This document shows positions 48,436 through 59,203 of a stretch of DNA of 64,000 nucleotides, in pieces. Each line of letters begins with the position of its first letter. The first letter of the stretch is position 1. The position numbers and the translations under genes are program-made. The stretch spans positions 49,715,617 to 49,779,616 of the forward strand of contig CM066326.1 in NCBI GenBank assembly GCA_033807775.1. The letters run 5' to 3'. The notes beneath the pieces are model-generated. The model was not told the DNA's origin and ran no database searches. It worked only from the letters and a program-made list of their open reading frames with translations. This DNA comes from Saussurea involucrata. Its lineage: Eukaryota > Streptophyta > Magnoliopsida > Asterales > Asteraceae.

Positions 48436-49748
48436 TGTAATAACCATGGTTCTAAGTGTAAGATTTGAGAACTTCGTGAGAAAATTTAAGAGGCTATAAC
48501 TTTGGGGACTGTTTTGTAATTATAAGAGAAGGTATAAAACATTTGTTTTGGGGCACACAACCCTAGATTCCACCCTTTTCAATTGGAGCGGCGATAGGAA
48601 AAGCAGAGAAGAAAAATCAAGCTATCAATTTCAAATCAGAAGAAATTAAAGAAGATAGGGATTGGGAGCTAGTTTTTGCATCAATTCTTCCAGGTAATCT
48701 CATGATCAAACCTTTGTTCTTGGTTTATTTTGAGAGAATCAGTCTTTTGGGGTTTTTTGGGGTTGAATATTGGTACAGATGCTCTAAGTGATTATTAGGT
48801 ATTATTTTTGTGTTTATCAGAAAAAGGATTGATAAGATATGGTTAAGATTTGGTGTTAATGCATTTATTATTTGTGAAATCATGCTTATTTGAGATTAGT
48901 AGTGGATTTCGTATCCCAATCGGTCATCAGACCCGCGTCCGGTAAGTGACCCTGTGCAGGTCTCCGGATCGATCAGTATCCGGAAGAGGTATCCGGATAG
49001 TGTAGTTATCCGGAAGAGATGTCCGGAAAGTAGAGTCCGGATAGTGTAGTTATCCGGAAGAGATGTCCGAAAAGTAGAGTCCGGATAGTGTAGTTATCCG
49101 GGAGAGTAGTCTGGAAAATAGAGTCCGGAAGAGATGTCCGGAAAGTATAGTCCGGATAGTGTAGTTTACCGGAAAGTAGAGTCCGGATACGATAGTATCC
49201 GGAAGTAGGGTCTGGGTAGGTTGGTAACCGGTTAGCTTGTGTTTCTCTTCCATTTACTCAGGTATTTCTTTTAGAGGTCAAGGGTGATAGAAAGATCCGG
49301 TCAAATGCATCAGGTGAGTCTTTCTAACTAAATACATATCTTTTTTTAACGTGATTTCAGAAGTGAGAAATGAATATGAATCGATTTTTTTATATTACAT
49401 GAAAGCATGTGTTCAAAAAGTTAATTTAAAGTGTATGCATACATTTGTTGATAGAGTTGTAATGGCTAAGTCGGGGGGTGTCCTGCCAGTGCTCATATCG
49501 GGGGGTGTCCCGTTTATGCCATGGGAGGAGTGACCCAGTAAGGCAGTGTGAGACTGACACGTTGTCACCATTACGGGACTTCAGTATGCCACTTACATGT
49601 GCAGTTTATGTGAAAGCTTATTGTTTAAGGTTGTTGTTTATAATGGTTATGAATGTTTTATACTTGTTGATGAAATTGTTGCCACTAGAGGGAGGTCACT
49701 AGACCTCAAGGTCTAACCCTCGCTTTTCAAAAACTAGACCATTTTCAG
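48436..49748 (+). repeat. Element C 3' LTR, truncated at its end
   Basis: Matches 40505-42614 without the MITE. It breaks off at CCATTTTCAG and joins integrase sequence of D. The CCGG array is at 48935-49240. Confidence 0.87.
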
Positions 49749-50521
49749 AAAAACTGTTGTTAAGTTTTTACAAAAACAAATTTTTACAAGGTTTGGTACC
49801 CCCGTGCACTAATCAGTGATGAGGGTACCCATTTTATAAACAATTTGTTGAGTAAGGTTCTTGAAAAATACAATGTGAAACACAAGGTTGCCACTGCCTA
49901 TCACCCACAAACAAATGGTTTGGCTGAACTCTCAAACAGGGAAATTAAAGGGATTTTAGAAAAAGTTGTCAAGCCAAATAGAAAAGATTGGGCTTTCAAA
50001 TTAGATGATGCTTTATGGGCATACAGGACTGCTTTCAAAACACCATTAGGTATGTCCCTATATAAGTTAGTATTTGGAAAGGCTTGTCACCTCCCTTTAG
50101 AGCTAGAACACAAAGCATACTGCGCTAAAAAGGAATTGAACATGAACTTAGATGAGGCCGGTAACAAGAGAAAATTGCAAATTTGTGAACTAGAAGAGCA
50201 TAGGAACATGTCCTATGAGAATGCCAAGCTCTATAAGGAGAAAACAAAGAAGTGGCATGAACATAGGATTAGGCACAGAGAGTTGAAAGCAGGCCAGAAA
50301 TGTCTTTTGTTCAATTCTAGGTTGAAATTGTTTCCAGGTAAACTTAAGTCTAGATGGCTAGGCCCATTTCTCATTCACAAGGTATATCCATATGGGGCAG
50401 TATACTTAGTCAATCCGAAAGACAATAGTGTGTTCAAAGTAAATGGCCAGAGAGTGAAGTTATGCCATTATGCTGCAGCATCTCCACAGCATTGCCCTGT
50501 GGAGGTGATTTCTTTGTGCTA
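49749..50521 (+). pseudogene. Athila-type integrase core and C-terminal part of element D
   Basis: Continues the integrase interrupted by [17 protein letters not shown] carries the second catalytic Asp, [20 protein letters not shown] the catalytic Glu, and [20 protein letters not shown] the following conserved segment. The C-terminal part has [15 protein letters not shown] [20 protein letters not shown] and ends at TGA-free VEVISLC before TAA 50519-50521. This part of the frame (from 49845) has no stop, unlike the reverse transcriptase. Without the N-part and with two codons or more lost at the C junction it cannot work. Confidence 0.82.
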
Positions 50522-51146
50522 AAAGCTTCAGTCACAGATGGGAACTATCTCAAAGTTCCAAAAACCCTTGTAAATATTCTTTTAATGCATATTGTTAAAT
50601 CCTTTAGATTAGATATGTTTAATGTGTTTGCTAGTTTGCAGCTAAGGAGAGGAAAACATGACAACTAGGGGATGTTGGACCAATGCTGCAGCATCAGAAC
50701 CCTAGAATTTTCAAAAACGAATCAGTGTATTTATTGAGGAATTTGGAATAGCAAATTCAAAATAGGTTTTAAGGAGGGTATTTTGGTACCATCAGGCTTA
50801 AAATATTTAAAAAGGAAGCTATCATTCCTACTTTATAGCTTTTCATGATAACAACTTTATAGTACAAAATGATGCTTCTTTGTACCTTACATTTGCTTTT
50901 AACCCATTGTCACTCTTCTTATCCTCACAAATACTGCTGTAAATGAGAAGATTACCTCTCCATTAACCAGATAAGTACAACATCCTTTCCAAACCATCCT
51001 TTCAACTTCCCCCTTTTGTTTCCCACTCTCCCAATTGTTCCCTCTCATCTCTCTTACTCTCCCTACTTCTCTCTGCAAACCCACGAAACCACCATCACCA
51101 AGAACTACCAAAAATACCTTTGTGTAATTCTCAACCTTCGATTCCT
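50522..51146 (+). other. Spacer between Pol and ORF3 of element D
   Basis: No recognised gene. Contains a TGCTGCAGCA decamer (50684-50693). The stretch 51020-51110 is pyrimidine-rich and may be a promoter or splice-acceptor region for ORF3, as Athila ORF3 is expressed separately or by splicing. This is an inference. Confidence 0.45.
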
Positions 51147-53105
51147 ATGGCACAAGTGAAAAGAGTCGCGCCCAGAAACCCTAATGGTGACGAGAACCGG
51201 CCTGTTCGCCAGAGCGGGCGATGGTTCGGCCTCCGGCCACCACCAATCAACCACCAGAGACAATCGTTCTTGAGGATGATTCAACCACTCCTGTTCAACG
51301 TGAGGAACTTTGAAGACGATGGATGCTTATGTCAAAAAGGGTGAAGCTTCTGGAATTAAGACCACCACCGAACCACCACCATCACCGAATACCATGGCCA
51401 TCGTCATCTATTCTGAACCGAAAGCAACCCTTTCAAAAGCCAAAAATGCTGGAAAATCACAGGTATCCTCTGTTTCCCTAGATACTTTGTGGATGGACAA
51501 ACAACATCTTGTTCAGAAGATGAGCAAAACAAACCCATTGCATCCACCAAAGTGCATAACCACTTCTTTGCAGACCCAAATACACCATATGGTGCATTTC
51601 TCTCTGCGGAAGCTGAAAACACCAACACCGCCACCCCTAATGATGAAACTGAAGAAATGGTAGAGACAGGGGCAGGAATGGTTCAGACTGAGGGGAATAT
51701 TGGAGTTAGATTGCCTGACCTTAATGAAAGGCTTTTCTACTCTGATGATGAGCTTATTGTATAAACCCTTAAGTCTAGAAAAAGAAAGACTCTAGGGAAA
51801 ACTCATGCAACCAAGACTAAGGCCAAACATCCACCTAGGAAGAAAACCAGAAAGACTATGGAAGAGGGTGAGCCTTCAAGAACTAAACCTGTGGAAACCA
51901 ACTGCTATGCTGCAGCACCCCTGCAGCATGAGCATGCTGTGAGAAAAAAGAGTAAGAAATCCAAGGAGACAGTGGTGTTTGTTGACAGGCCTGAAGCTCC
52001 ACACAAGGGCTTTAGTTCAAAAGCAGCTGCAAAAGTTTGGACCAAGCACAATACTAGGGTGGGATTGCCTAACAAGGGTTTTGATGCTCAAATTTTAAGG
52101 GAGTTCCATTTCATTAGGGATGTGGTTGACACCCAAGGTCTAGACAAGGTTTGTGAGGTATACTCTTCCTAGAACCTTACACTGATGATGGAATTTTATT
52201 GTGAGGTTTCAGTTACTTCCACCCCTAGGATTCAAATTAGAGGTGTGACCATCAAGTTGACTGCTAAAAACATCAATGAGTTCCTTGGCCTTAGCCCACC
52301 CAAAAAGACAGAATACAATAAGATGATGAAGAAGGGCAGCCCCACTGAATTGGCAGAAACTGTTGCTGTCTTTGGGAAGCCAAAGTCAAGATGGGAACAT
52401 CATGCCAATTTCATGTTGAGAACCTTTAAAGCCATCAACCTCACTGCAACATCCAATGTTTGGATAAATTTCATAAGACATTCTATCTCACCCACTACAC
52501 ATGACAGTACCATATCTGTAGATAGAATGTTCTTGCTCTATTGTCTCATTACAGGTAGAAGTATCAATCTGGGGAGGATCATGCTGAGGAGTATCAGAGA
52601 ATGTGCCACAAGAACAAGGGGAAAGCTCTACTTTTCAGGGATGCTCACAAAGATGTTGGTACATGTTGGGGTCCCTCAGTATACAGATGACTTGATTGTA
52701 ATGGAACAGAGAGAAAAGTGGGAGATAGACATGAAGGCAGTGACTAGGCTGTGCAACAGGAAGAAAAAAGGTGTTGGGGCTGTTGACTTAGTAACTGTGG
52801 TGCAAGATTTGTTGACTCAAAACAGCAACTTGATGGAGGAGATGAACAAGCAAAAGGAGGAGTTCATGGGAAAGTTTGAGGCATTGAGGGTGGAAATGCT
52901 CAAGGTGGTGGAAGGCAAGAAGAGGAAGGCTGGAGAAGGGTGTGATGTTGAGAGAGAGGTGATCAGGCTGAAGAAGATGTTGCAAGTAAAGAAGGCAAAG
53001 ATTGCCAAGCTAAGGGATGAGAATGCTACTTTGAGGGTAGAGGTTGCTGTCAAGTCTGGTGATGCTGTGAAGCACATCATCACCACCACAGTTGGGAAGA
53101 ATTAG
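51147..53105 (+). pseudogene. Athila ORF3 (putative plant transposon protein domain, coiled-coil end)
   Basis: The third ORF of Athila elements lies where retroviruses have env, but its role is unknown. Here the frame 51489-53105 is interrupted by TAA at 51762 and TAG at 52170; the earlier start (MAQVKRVAPRNPNGDENRP, 51147) is in another frame. Recognisable parts are AAKVWTKHNTRVGLPNKGFD, FHFIRDVVDTQGLD, EFYCEVSVTSTPRIQIRGVT, NEFLGLSP, WINFIRHSISPTTHDSTISV and LLYCLITGRSINLGRIML. These are the conserved blocks of the putative plant transposon protein domain (PF20167 from memory). The C-terminus is a charged coiled coil (MNKQKEEFMGKFEALRVEM and LKKMLQVKKAKIAKLRDENA). No signal peptide or membrane segment is visible, so it is not env-like in sequence. 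Confidence 0.78.
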
Positions 53106-53951
53106 CCTACTCCCCTGAGTAGGATAGGTTCAAATCATTCTATCTAGCTCCATTTTCATTTCATTTTGTTATACTTGAGTCTGGGATTTGTTTTTTTTTT
53201 CTTTGCTATTTTAGGATTTATTTTATATGCTTTGGGATCATGTTTTGTTAAGTTCAATTACTTGCATAGCCAAAATAATTTTCAAAAGTATACATCACAT
53301 GTCTAGGGTTGATTTATGCTAGAACTAACCTCATATGTGCTTGGGACACAATTTGGTCCACATTCAACATAAATCACAGAAATGATCCATGCTTTTGCTC
53401 ATTTTTAGCCACTAAAAGCTTCTAAATATATCCACTTCTCCACAACAATGAGGACATTGTTAATTTCTTAGTTTGGGGTGGGGGTGCCTAAAAATGGCAA
53501 AAAGAGCAAAGCTCAAAAGCCATGAAAAGTGGTCTAAAAACACCAAAAATACCCCATAGAGGTAGGTGTATGTTTCCAACCAAAAAGAGCACAAAAAGTG
53601 CCAAAATTTGAAATTTTTTGCAAGTATTGGAACATAGGGTGAGAAAAGGCAAGGGAAGGAAAAATATGCCAAAAAGAGAGAAACCCTTTCCATCTTAAAG
53701 CCTTGGTAATCTGTGATATGAATTATGTGAGCATAACAAAAAGACTATGTGGTTAGCTTATGGTTCATAGTCACAAATAGAATGTAGTGTTGATCACTTG
53801 AGAATTATGAAAGACTATGCTATGCATTTGTGAATATTTCAAGATCATGATGTGCACTTAATGCCATCCCTTTGCAAACCTTTCAAAAATTGAGTCTTTT
53901 CTTTTGTCTTTTTATTGCTTGGGGACAAGCAAATTTCTTAGTTTGGTGTGG
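53106..53951 (+). other. 3' non-coding region of element D
   Basis: No gene. TTTCTTAGTTTGG occurs twice: before GGTGGGGGTG at about 53464-53488 and before TGTGG at 53935-53951. The second abuts the 3' LTR and should be the polypurine tract in a decayed form; the first looks like the better tract and may be a second priming site. Confidence 0.55.
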
Positions 53952-55438
53952 TGATAAGTGCTCAATTTTGAGTACTTAAGCACTTATTTATTTGATATTT
54001 TAGGTAGAATTTTGCACTTATATACCCCTAATTGAGTCATTTATTTCATTATTTTCCACTTTATTGATTTGGAGCTTAGGATGATGATTTACTTGTTTCA
54101 TGGGGTGTTTAGGCTAATTTTAACTTATTTTGGAAAATCTCTTTGATGAACAGGTCATGCTGCAGCATTGTTGGAGCACTGGACCTGTTGGATTTTGATG
54201 AAGGAATTGGAAGTTGATTAATTGGGAGTGGATCTAGTCTTTTTGTTGTCCAACGGACAAAGCTCTTATTCAGCTGATTAGAACTCCTTTGTTGTAGTTT
54301 AATTACTTATTGTACTTCTTAGTTAGTTTGTGTAACTTTTGGTTGTATTTCAACAAACCTAGTTGCTAATTTACACCTTTGGCCCTTCTCTATTCCTATA
54401 AATAGGGGGCTTTGGGTGCATTTATTGGCATCTTTACTTCACCACTTGTACTCCTATATAGCTGAGTTTAATTAGCCCCATATCCTTCTTTAATTTCAGT
54501 AACTTTTTAGTTCTTTATGTTCTTCCTTTAATGCTTTCTTTTCATCTTCAAATCTTCATCCATTAGTATGAATGCTTGGAGCATCCCTGCAGCACTAGGC
54601 AGTGGATTTTTATTTTGCTTTCTATAATTTCATCTTGCATCTCTAGCTTTCATATTTACTTTACGTCTTTATTATTAAGCACTCTAACTCAGTACTTTAC
54701 ATTCTTGTACTTGCATTTCATCCTATAAACTTGTCATTTACTTCCTTGCAATTTTATTTCTTGTTATTTTTAGTTATAGTCATTTACTTTTCAAGTCATT
54801 TACATTTCTAGCATTATGTTTACTTTCCAAGTTTCTTGCATTTGCTTTACTTTATTTATTTTAATGAGTAGCTAAGCATTTTAGCTTGGGTGTGAGGCAA
54901 ATGATGTTATGCTAACCAAAAGAAAGTAGGCATTTTGTGGCAAAAATTTTGTTTTATTATTTCAACCCAAGTTTTATCAAGATAATACAATCCCTTGACA
55001 AATTGATCACTTTGATAGTGTTAAAGTGTCATGGACCTAGAGATAGGCCATTGAATAGTACGTCAATTTGGATGACATAAGGGGTAATATCGAGAGAGTT
55101 ACTTGCAACGAGAGTTGTTACTTTTGTTTTCCAAAATGATTCATTCTTGATAAGTTGTCACTTTTTCAAAGGGTTAAAATGGAGTAGACTTAGAGATAAG
55201 CTACTTAGGAATACATCAACTTGGGAGGTACGGGGGTTATATCGAGAGAGTAACTTTTAACAAAGAGAATTTGTTTTGCCGTATATTTTGAGAACTCCAC
55301 TCCCATCATTCGTTTAACTTGGATTCTGCTCAGAGATGAGATTATTTATAGCTACTGGAATAATGGGATGGTGAGAGTCCGAGAGGAACGTGTCTTGGAA
55401 TAGATAATGAAATTAGTTTTTGTCACTGTCATGCTGCA
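53952..55438 (+). repeat. Element D 3' LTR
   Basis: 1,487 bp, TGATAAGTGC...CATGCTGCA. It shows the empty site of solo LTR G. A TATA-like CTATAAATAGG lies at about 54396-54406. Confidence 0.88.
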
Positions 55439-55443
55439 ATCTT

Positions 55444-56060
55444 ATTCATTCTTATGTGTGGGGCCCAGCACCACACCCTACTATGGGGGTGCTCGGTACT
55501 TTGTTATATTTATTAATGATCACACACGGTTCACTTCGATTTATCTCATGAAACACCGCTCAGAATTACCTCAAATATACATTACTTTTGCTCGCATGAT
55601 ATTAACCCAATTCTCTAAGCCTATAAAGATTCTCCAAGCAGATAATGCTATGGAATATAAAGAATCCTCCCTCATCTCCTCTCTTCAATATCAGGGTACT
55701 CTCTCTCAGTACTCTTGTCCAGGTACTTCTCAATAAAATGGTCGTGCCGAATGCAAACACCGGCACATCCTTGATATTGTATGTACACTATTAATCTCAG
55801 CCTAGTGCCCGGAACGTTTTTGGGGTGAAGTTGCCTTCACTGTTGTCTACACTATCAATCAACATCCGACTCCCATTCTTAATCAGAAATCTCCCTATGA
55901 AGTACTTCACGGATTATCTCTTGCTTATGAACTACTAAAAGTATGGGGTTGTGCGTGTTTCGTTCACTTTCAACCTCATGAACGCACCAAAACTCCAACC
56001 TCGCTCTCGCTTATGTTGTTTTCTTAGCTATGGAATTGAACACAAAGGTTACCGCTGTTG
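55444..56060 (+). pseudogene. Copia integrase core of element J
   Basis: Resumes after D. HSYVWGPAPHPTMG is the start of the core (normally HxDVWGP, so the first catalytic Asp is now Tyr). A frame change in the G run near 55485 leads to GGARYFVIFINDHTRFTSIY and LQADNAMEYKESSL (second Asp). The Glu region NGRAECKHRHILD follows a TAA at 55734. INQHPTPILNQKSPYEVLHG marks the end. Several stops and shifts make it non-functional. Confidence 0.8.
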
Positions 56061-57983
56061 GGATCCAATCTCACGGAGACTTCGTATCTCTCGTCATGCT
56101 ACATTCTGGGAACATCACACATTCTCCTCGTTGTCGAAATTCCAGGTAACATCCATTTCCTCTACACCTTTCTTCACCGACACTCTATCTCTTTGGACTC
56201 GCTCCAATTAGATCACATACCTACACCCGGGTGTCCTAATGCCGTACCACTCTCATCTAATTCGCCTCCATCTGTGCCCTCTGATCATGACCAATCATAT
56301 GTGCCATCTCCAACGTCTACTTCTAAGCCGTCTGCCGAGTCTATGAATCCTAGCTCTTCTCAACCGCAGGACCTACGACGGTCAGATCGGGTAAGACAAG
56401 TTCCTCCCTACCTTCGTGATTATCATTGTTATGCTACATTATTATCCAACCATGAACCTACTTCCTACAAGGAAGCTTCCTCTAATCCTGGTTGGCAGCA
56501 AGTAATGATTGAGGAACTTCAGGCTCTTGACAAAGACAATACATGGGAGATTGTTCCTCTCCCTCCGGGTAAGTCTCCCATTGGTTCTAAATGGGTCTTC
56601 AAAATCAAGACGAAATTTGATGGATCTATCGATCGATACAAAGCTTGTCTTGTGGCAAAAGGTTTCAATCAAGAATATGGTATCGATTACGAGGAGACTT
56701 TTACTTCTATGGCCCGCGTCACCTCTGTTCGTAGCCTACTTGTCATAGCTGCTACTAAAAGATGGTCACTTTACCAGATGGAAGTCAAAAATGCGTTTTT
56801 AAATGGGGATCTTTCGGAGGAGGTCTACATGAAACCCCATCCATGTGTCACTTCTCCACAAGGCCATGTATGTCATCTTCAAAAAGCCCTCTATGGACTC
56901 AAACAAGCACCTCGTGCTTGGTTTGAAAATTTCAGCAATACCGTTATTTTATTAGGGTTTTCTCCGAGTAATTATAACTCTGGTATGTTTACTCGCACCA
57001 CTGACGCATGTACCATCCTACTTTTACTGTATGTTAATGATATGATTATCACCGGCAGTGACTCTACAGGCATTGCTCATCTGAAACAATCTCTCAGTTA
57101 ATGTTTTGAAATGAAAGATCTTGGTAAGCTCCATTATTTCCTTGGTCTTGAAGTCCTATCCGACACCTCCGGCATTTATCTCTGTCAGGCCAAGTACATT
57201 TCAGACCTCCTATCTAAAGCTGGTATTACTGACAACAAAGTTACATCTACACCTCTTGAGCATAATCTACATCTTGCTCGTAGTGCCGGAACTCCACTAC
57301 GGGACCCTACATTATATCGTCAGTTAGTTGGATATCTTGTCTATTTGACTATTACTCACCCAGATCTCGCCCATGCGGTACATACAGTCAGTCAGTTCAT
57401 GTCTGCTCCGTGCTCTGACCACTATGCAGTCGTTCTTCGCATTCTTAGGTATCTCAAAGGGACCATGTTTCATGATCTACACTTCCCATCCACATCGTCC
57501 TTGACTCTTCGTGGATTTTCTGATGCTGACTGGGATGGAGACATAACAGATCGTCGCTCTACTACCGGATATTGTTTCTTTCTTGGTGACTCTCTTATTT
57601 CTTCGCGCAGCAAGAAACAATCTACGAGAGCTCGCTCTAGTACTGAAGTTGAGTATCGGGCTTTGGCTGACACTACGCAAGAACTCGTGTGGCTGCGCTG
57701 GTTACTATCTGATATAGGGGCTCTTCAGACTTCTTCGACACCATTGTGGTGTGATAACAATAGTGTCATTCAAATTTCCCACAATGATGTCTTTCACGAA
57801 TGTACGAAACACATTGAGATTGATTGTCATTTTGTTCGTCAACACGTGGTTCGCAAGACTGTTCAACTTTTCTCGATTTCTACTGTCGACCAGACTGCGG
57901 ACATCTTCACCAAAACTCATCTCCCGGGGCGGTTCCGAGATCTTGTTTCCAAACTCAACTTCGCTTACTCGTCCCCAACTTGA
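56058..57983 (+). pseudogene. Copia reverse transcriptase and RNase H of element J
   Basis: One long frame with a single TAA (57099-57101). The reverse transcriptase has WQQVMIEELQALDKDNTWEI, GSKWVFKIKTKFDGSIDRYK, LVAKGFNQEYGIDYEETFT, MEVKNAFLNGDLSEEVYMKP and LYGLKQAPRAWF. The catalytic box is LLLYVNDMIITG (about 57022-57056), with Asn in place of the first Asp of YVDD. RNase H begins after YLVYLTITHPDLAHAV: GFSDADWDGDITDRRSTTGY, SSTEVEYRALADTTQELVWL, LWCDNNSVIQISHNDVFHEC and KHIEIDCHFVRQHV. The frame ends just before the polypurine tract. It is the best preserved pol in the window, but the Asn and the stop indicate loss of activity. Confidence 0.9.
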
Positions 57984-58210
57984 GTTTGAGGGGGGTGTTA
58001 GAGTTATGGTACATATGTAGTATAAGGGCTAGTTTTGTATTTCCTTGTATCTTGCTAGTATATATAGTTGGCATTGTTTTCCTTATTAGTTTAGCTTTTC
58101 CTTTGTAAACCTAATTTCAATATATTCTATAATGTTGCTTTCAACCGTATCAAGCTCTCCCATAATCATTCTTGATTGTTCTTCATTTGATTCATGTATC
58201 GTTTCTAACA
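57981..58210 (+). repeat. Element J polypurine tract and 3' LTR
   Basis: TGAGTTTGAGGGGGG (57981-57995) is the tract. The LTR (57996-58210) ends TTTCTAACA followed by GTGAT. Confidence 0.9.
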
Positions 58211-59203
58211 GTGATAATATATCCAACAACATACGTATGAGATCAAACAAAAGTCATCCTCTAAGTGATTTTCATCTCGAACTATCCCAAAACCCAAATA
58301 TAGACATTCATGAGGTCTTTATGAAATATGATGTGTCATATACACACATGTATCAAATAACCAACCACATTTGGTAATAACTCAATCATTTCTCAAAGAT
58401 TTACCACTTTTAAGTGCACATAAAGTGCAATCTATACAAATAGTCAACATATTCTTGCAAGAATTCAATAGAAAGGTATTCCAAATAAGAATATTTTTGA
58501 CATGTGTATAAATTTCTCAAAGAAACTTAAACTCACTTCGCTAGATGCTAAATCTAGATTCCACTCGAAATCTTGAGTTTTATTTAGTGAATACTTGAAC
58601 TCGTCAAACAACCCGTCAAAATCTTAGCTCCAAGACTCCCAAAATGACCTCTATTACTTCCAAGATCTCAAAATCACATCAATAATGGAAGAAAAAGAAA
58701 GGGGTGAAGAATAACCCAACTACTAGATGAGCATTATTTGAAGACTTCATCAAAAAAAATCAAGTCCAAACCCTCTCTTCCACTCAAAACCTTTTAAAGT
58801 TGCCCCAAATGTCGTCCAACATCATTCTAAACCGAGATGAGATGGAGAGTGGAAAGAAATGAGCAAAACCTTCAAAAACAAGTTGTAAGTTGATCTGACG
58901 AGCCACGCGAGTAGCCTATGTGCCACAAGTTGGTCTACACAACCTCTCCGGCAACCCATGTCATATATGTGGAGAGTCACACGACGTGCAGGCTGGTTCT
59001 TGTGACCGAAGCAACCTCGGGGACCCATGTCACAATTTGCATGAGACCCCTTTTTCCCCATAAATCTCGTTTTCCTTACACACTTTGATTCACAAGTACC
59101 CTAGGGTGATTAATTCGTTAAACCCCTATAAAATCACCAGCTCATATACCAAAAGACCACAAATAGACCACAAGTGAAAATCCCGAAAACCATGGGTGTT
59201 ACA
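58211..59203 (-). repeat. Probable older Ty3/gypsy LTR fragment
   Basis: The minus strand begins TGTAACACCCATGG at 59203, like the start of many plant gypsy LTRs, and continues through TTATAGGGGTTTAACG and later GATTTCGAGTGG sequence typical of a promoter and leader. The other end was not found; it may lie in 34351-34554 or 12089-13020 beyond the nested insertions. No polypurine tract precedes it, so it may be a solo LTR. Confidence 0.4.

Larger units (their letters stand above)
40505..49748 (+). mobile_element. Element C: gypsy-derived coding-poor LTR element, same family as A
   Basis: 5' LTR 40505-42828 (with a MITE inside), primer-binding site 42831, internal region to 48435, 3' LTR 48436-49748. 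The internal region without F is about 4.4 kb, collinear with that of A on the opposite strand, and lacks open frames. The 3' LTR has lost about 214 bp at its end. The join to D lacks the second target duplication and roughly three codons of integrase, so one deletion removed both. Confidence 0.85.
36968..55438 (+). mobile_element. Element D: Athila-like Ty3/gypsy retrotransposon, internally deleted
   Basis: Bounded by the perfect duplication ATCTT (36963-36967 and 55439-55443) with TGATAAGTGC...CATGCTGCA termini. The 3' LTR is about 1.49 kb. The 5' LTR breaks off after about 320 bp of its own sequence (near 37568), and the next base is already in the protease region, so the primer-binding site and gag are gone. 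Protease, reverse transcriptase, RNase H, integrase and a third ORF follow in the Athila order, all with stops. G and C are inserted in it. Without them D would be about 8.9 kb. Confidence 0.9.
34555..58210 (+). mobile_element. Element J: Ty1/copia retrotransposon split by element D
   Basis: Short LTRs (218 and 215 bp) at 34555-34772 and 57996-58210, TGTTAGAGTTATGG...TTTCTAACA, with about nine substitutions plus a 3-bp indel between them. The flanks are ATGAT and GTGAT, a duplication with one mismatch. Gag, protease, integrase, reverse transcriptase and RNase H remnants lie in the copia order. Element D is inserted at 36968-55438 with the duplication ATCTT, which cuts between the integrase zinc domain and core. 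Without D, J would be about 5.2 kb, a normal copia size. Confidence 0.92.

Noticed and set aside
51147..53105. Retroviral-type envelope gene
   Set aside because: The position fits, but no signal peptide, transmembrane segment or glycoprotein pattern is visible. The sequence fits the plant transposon protein domain of Athila ORF3.
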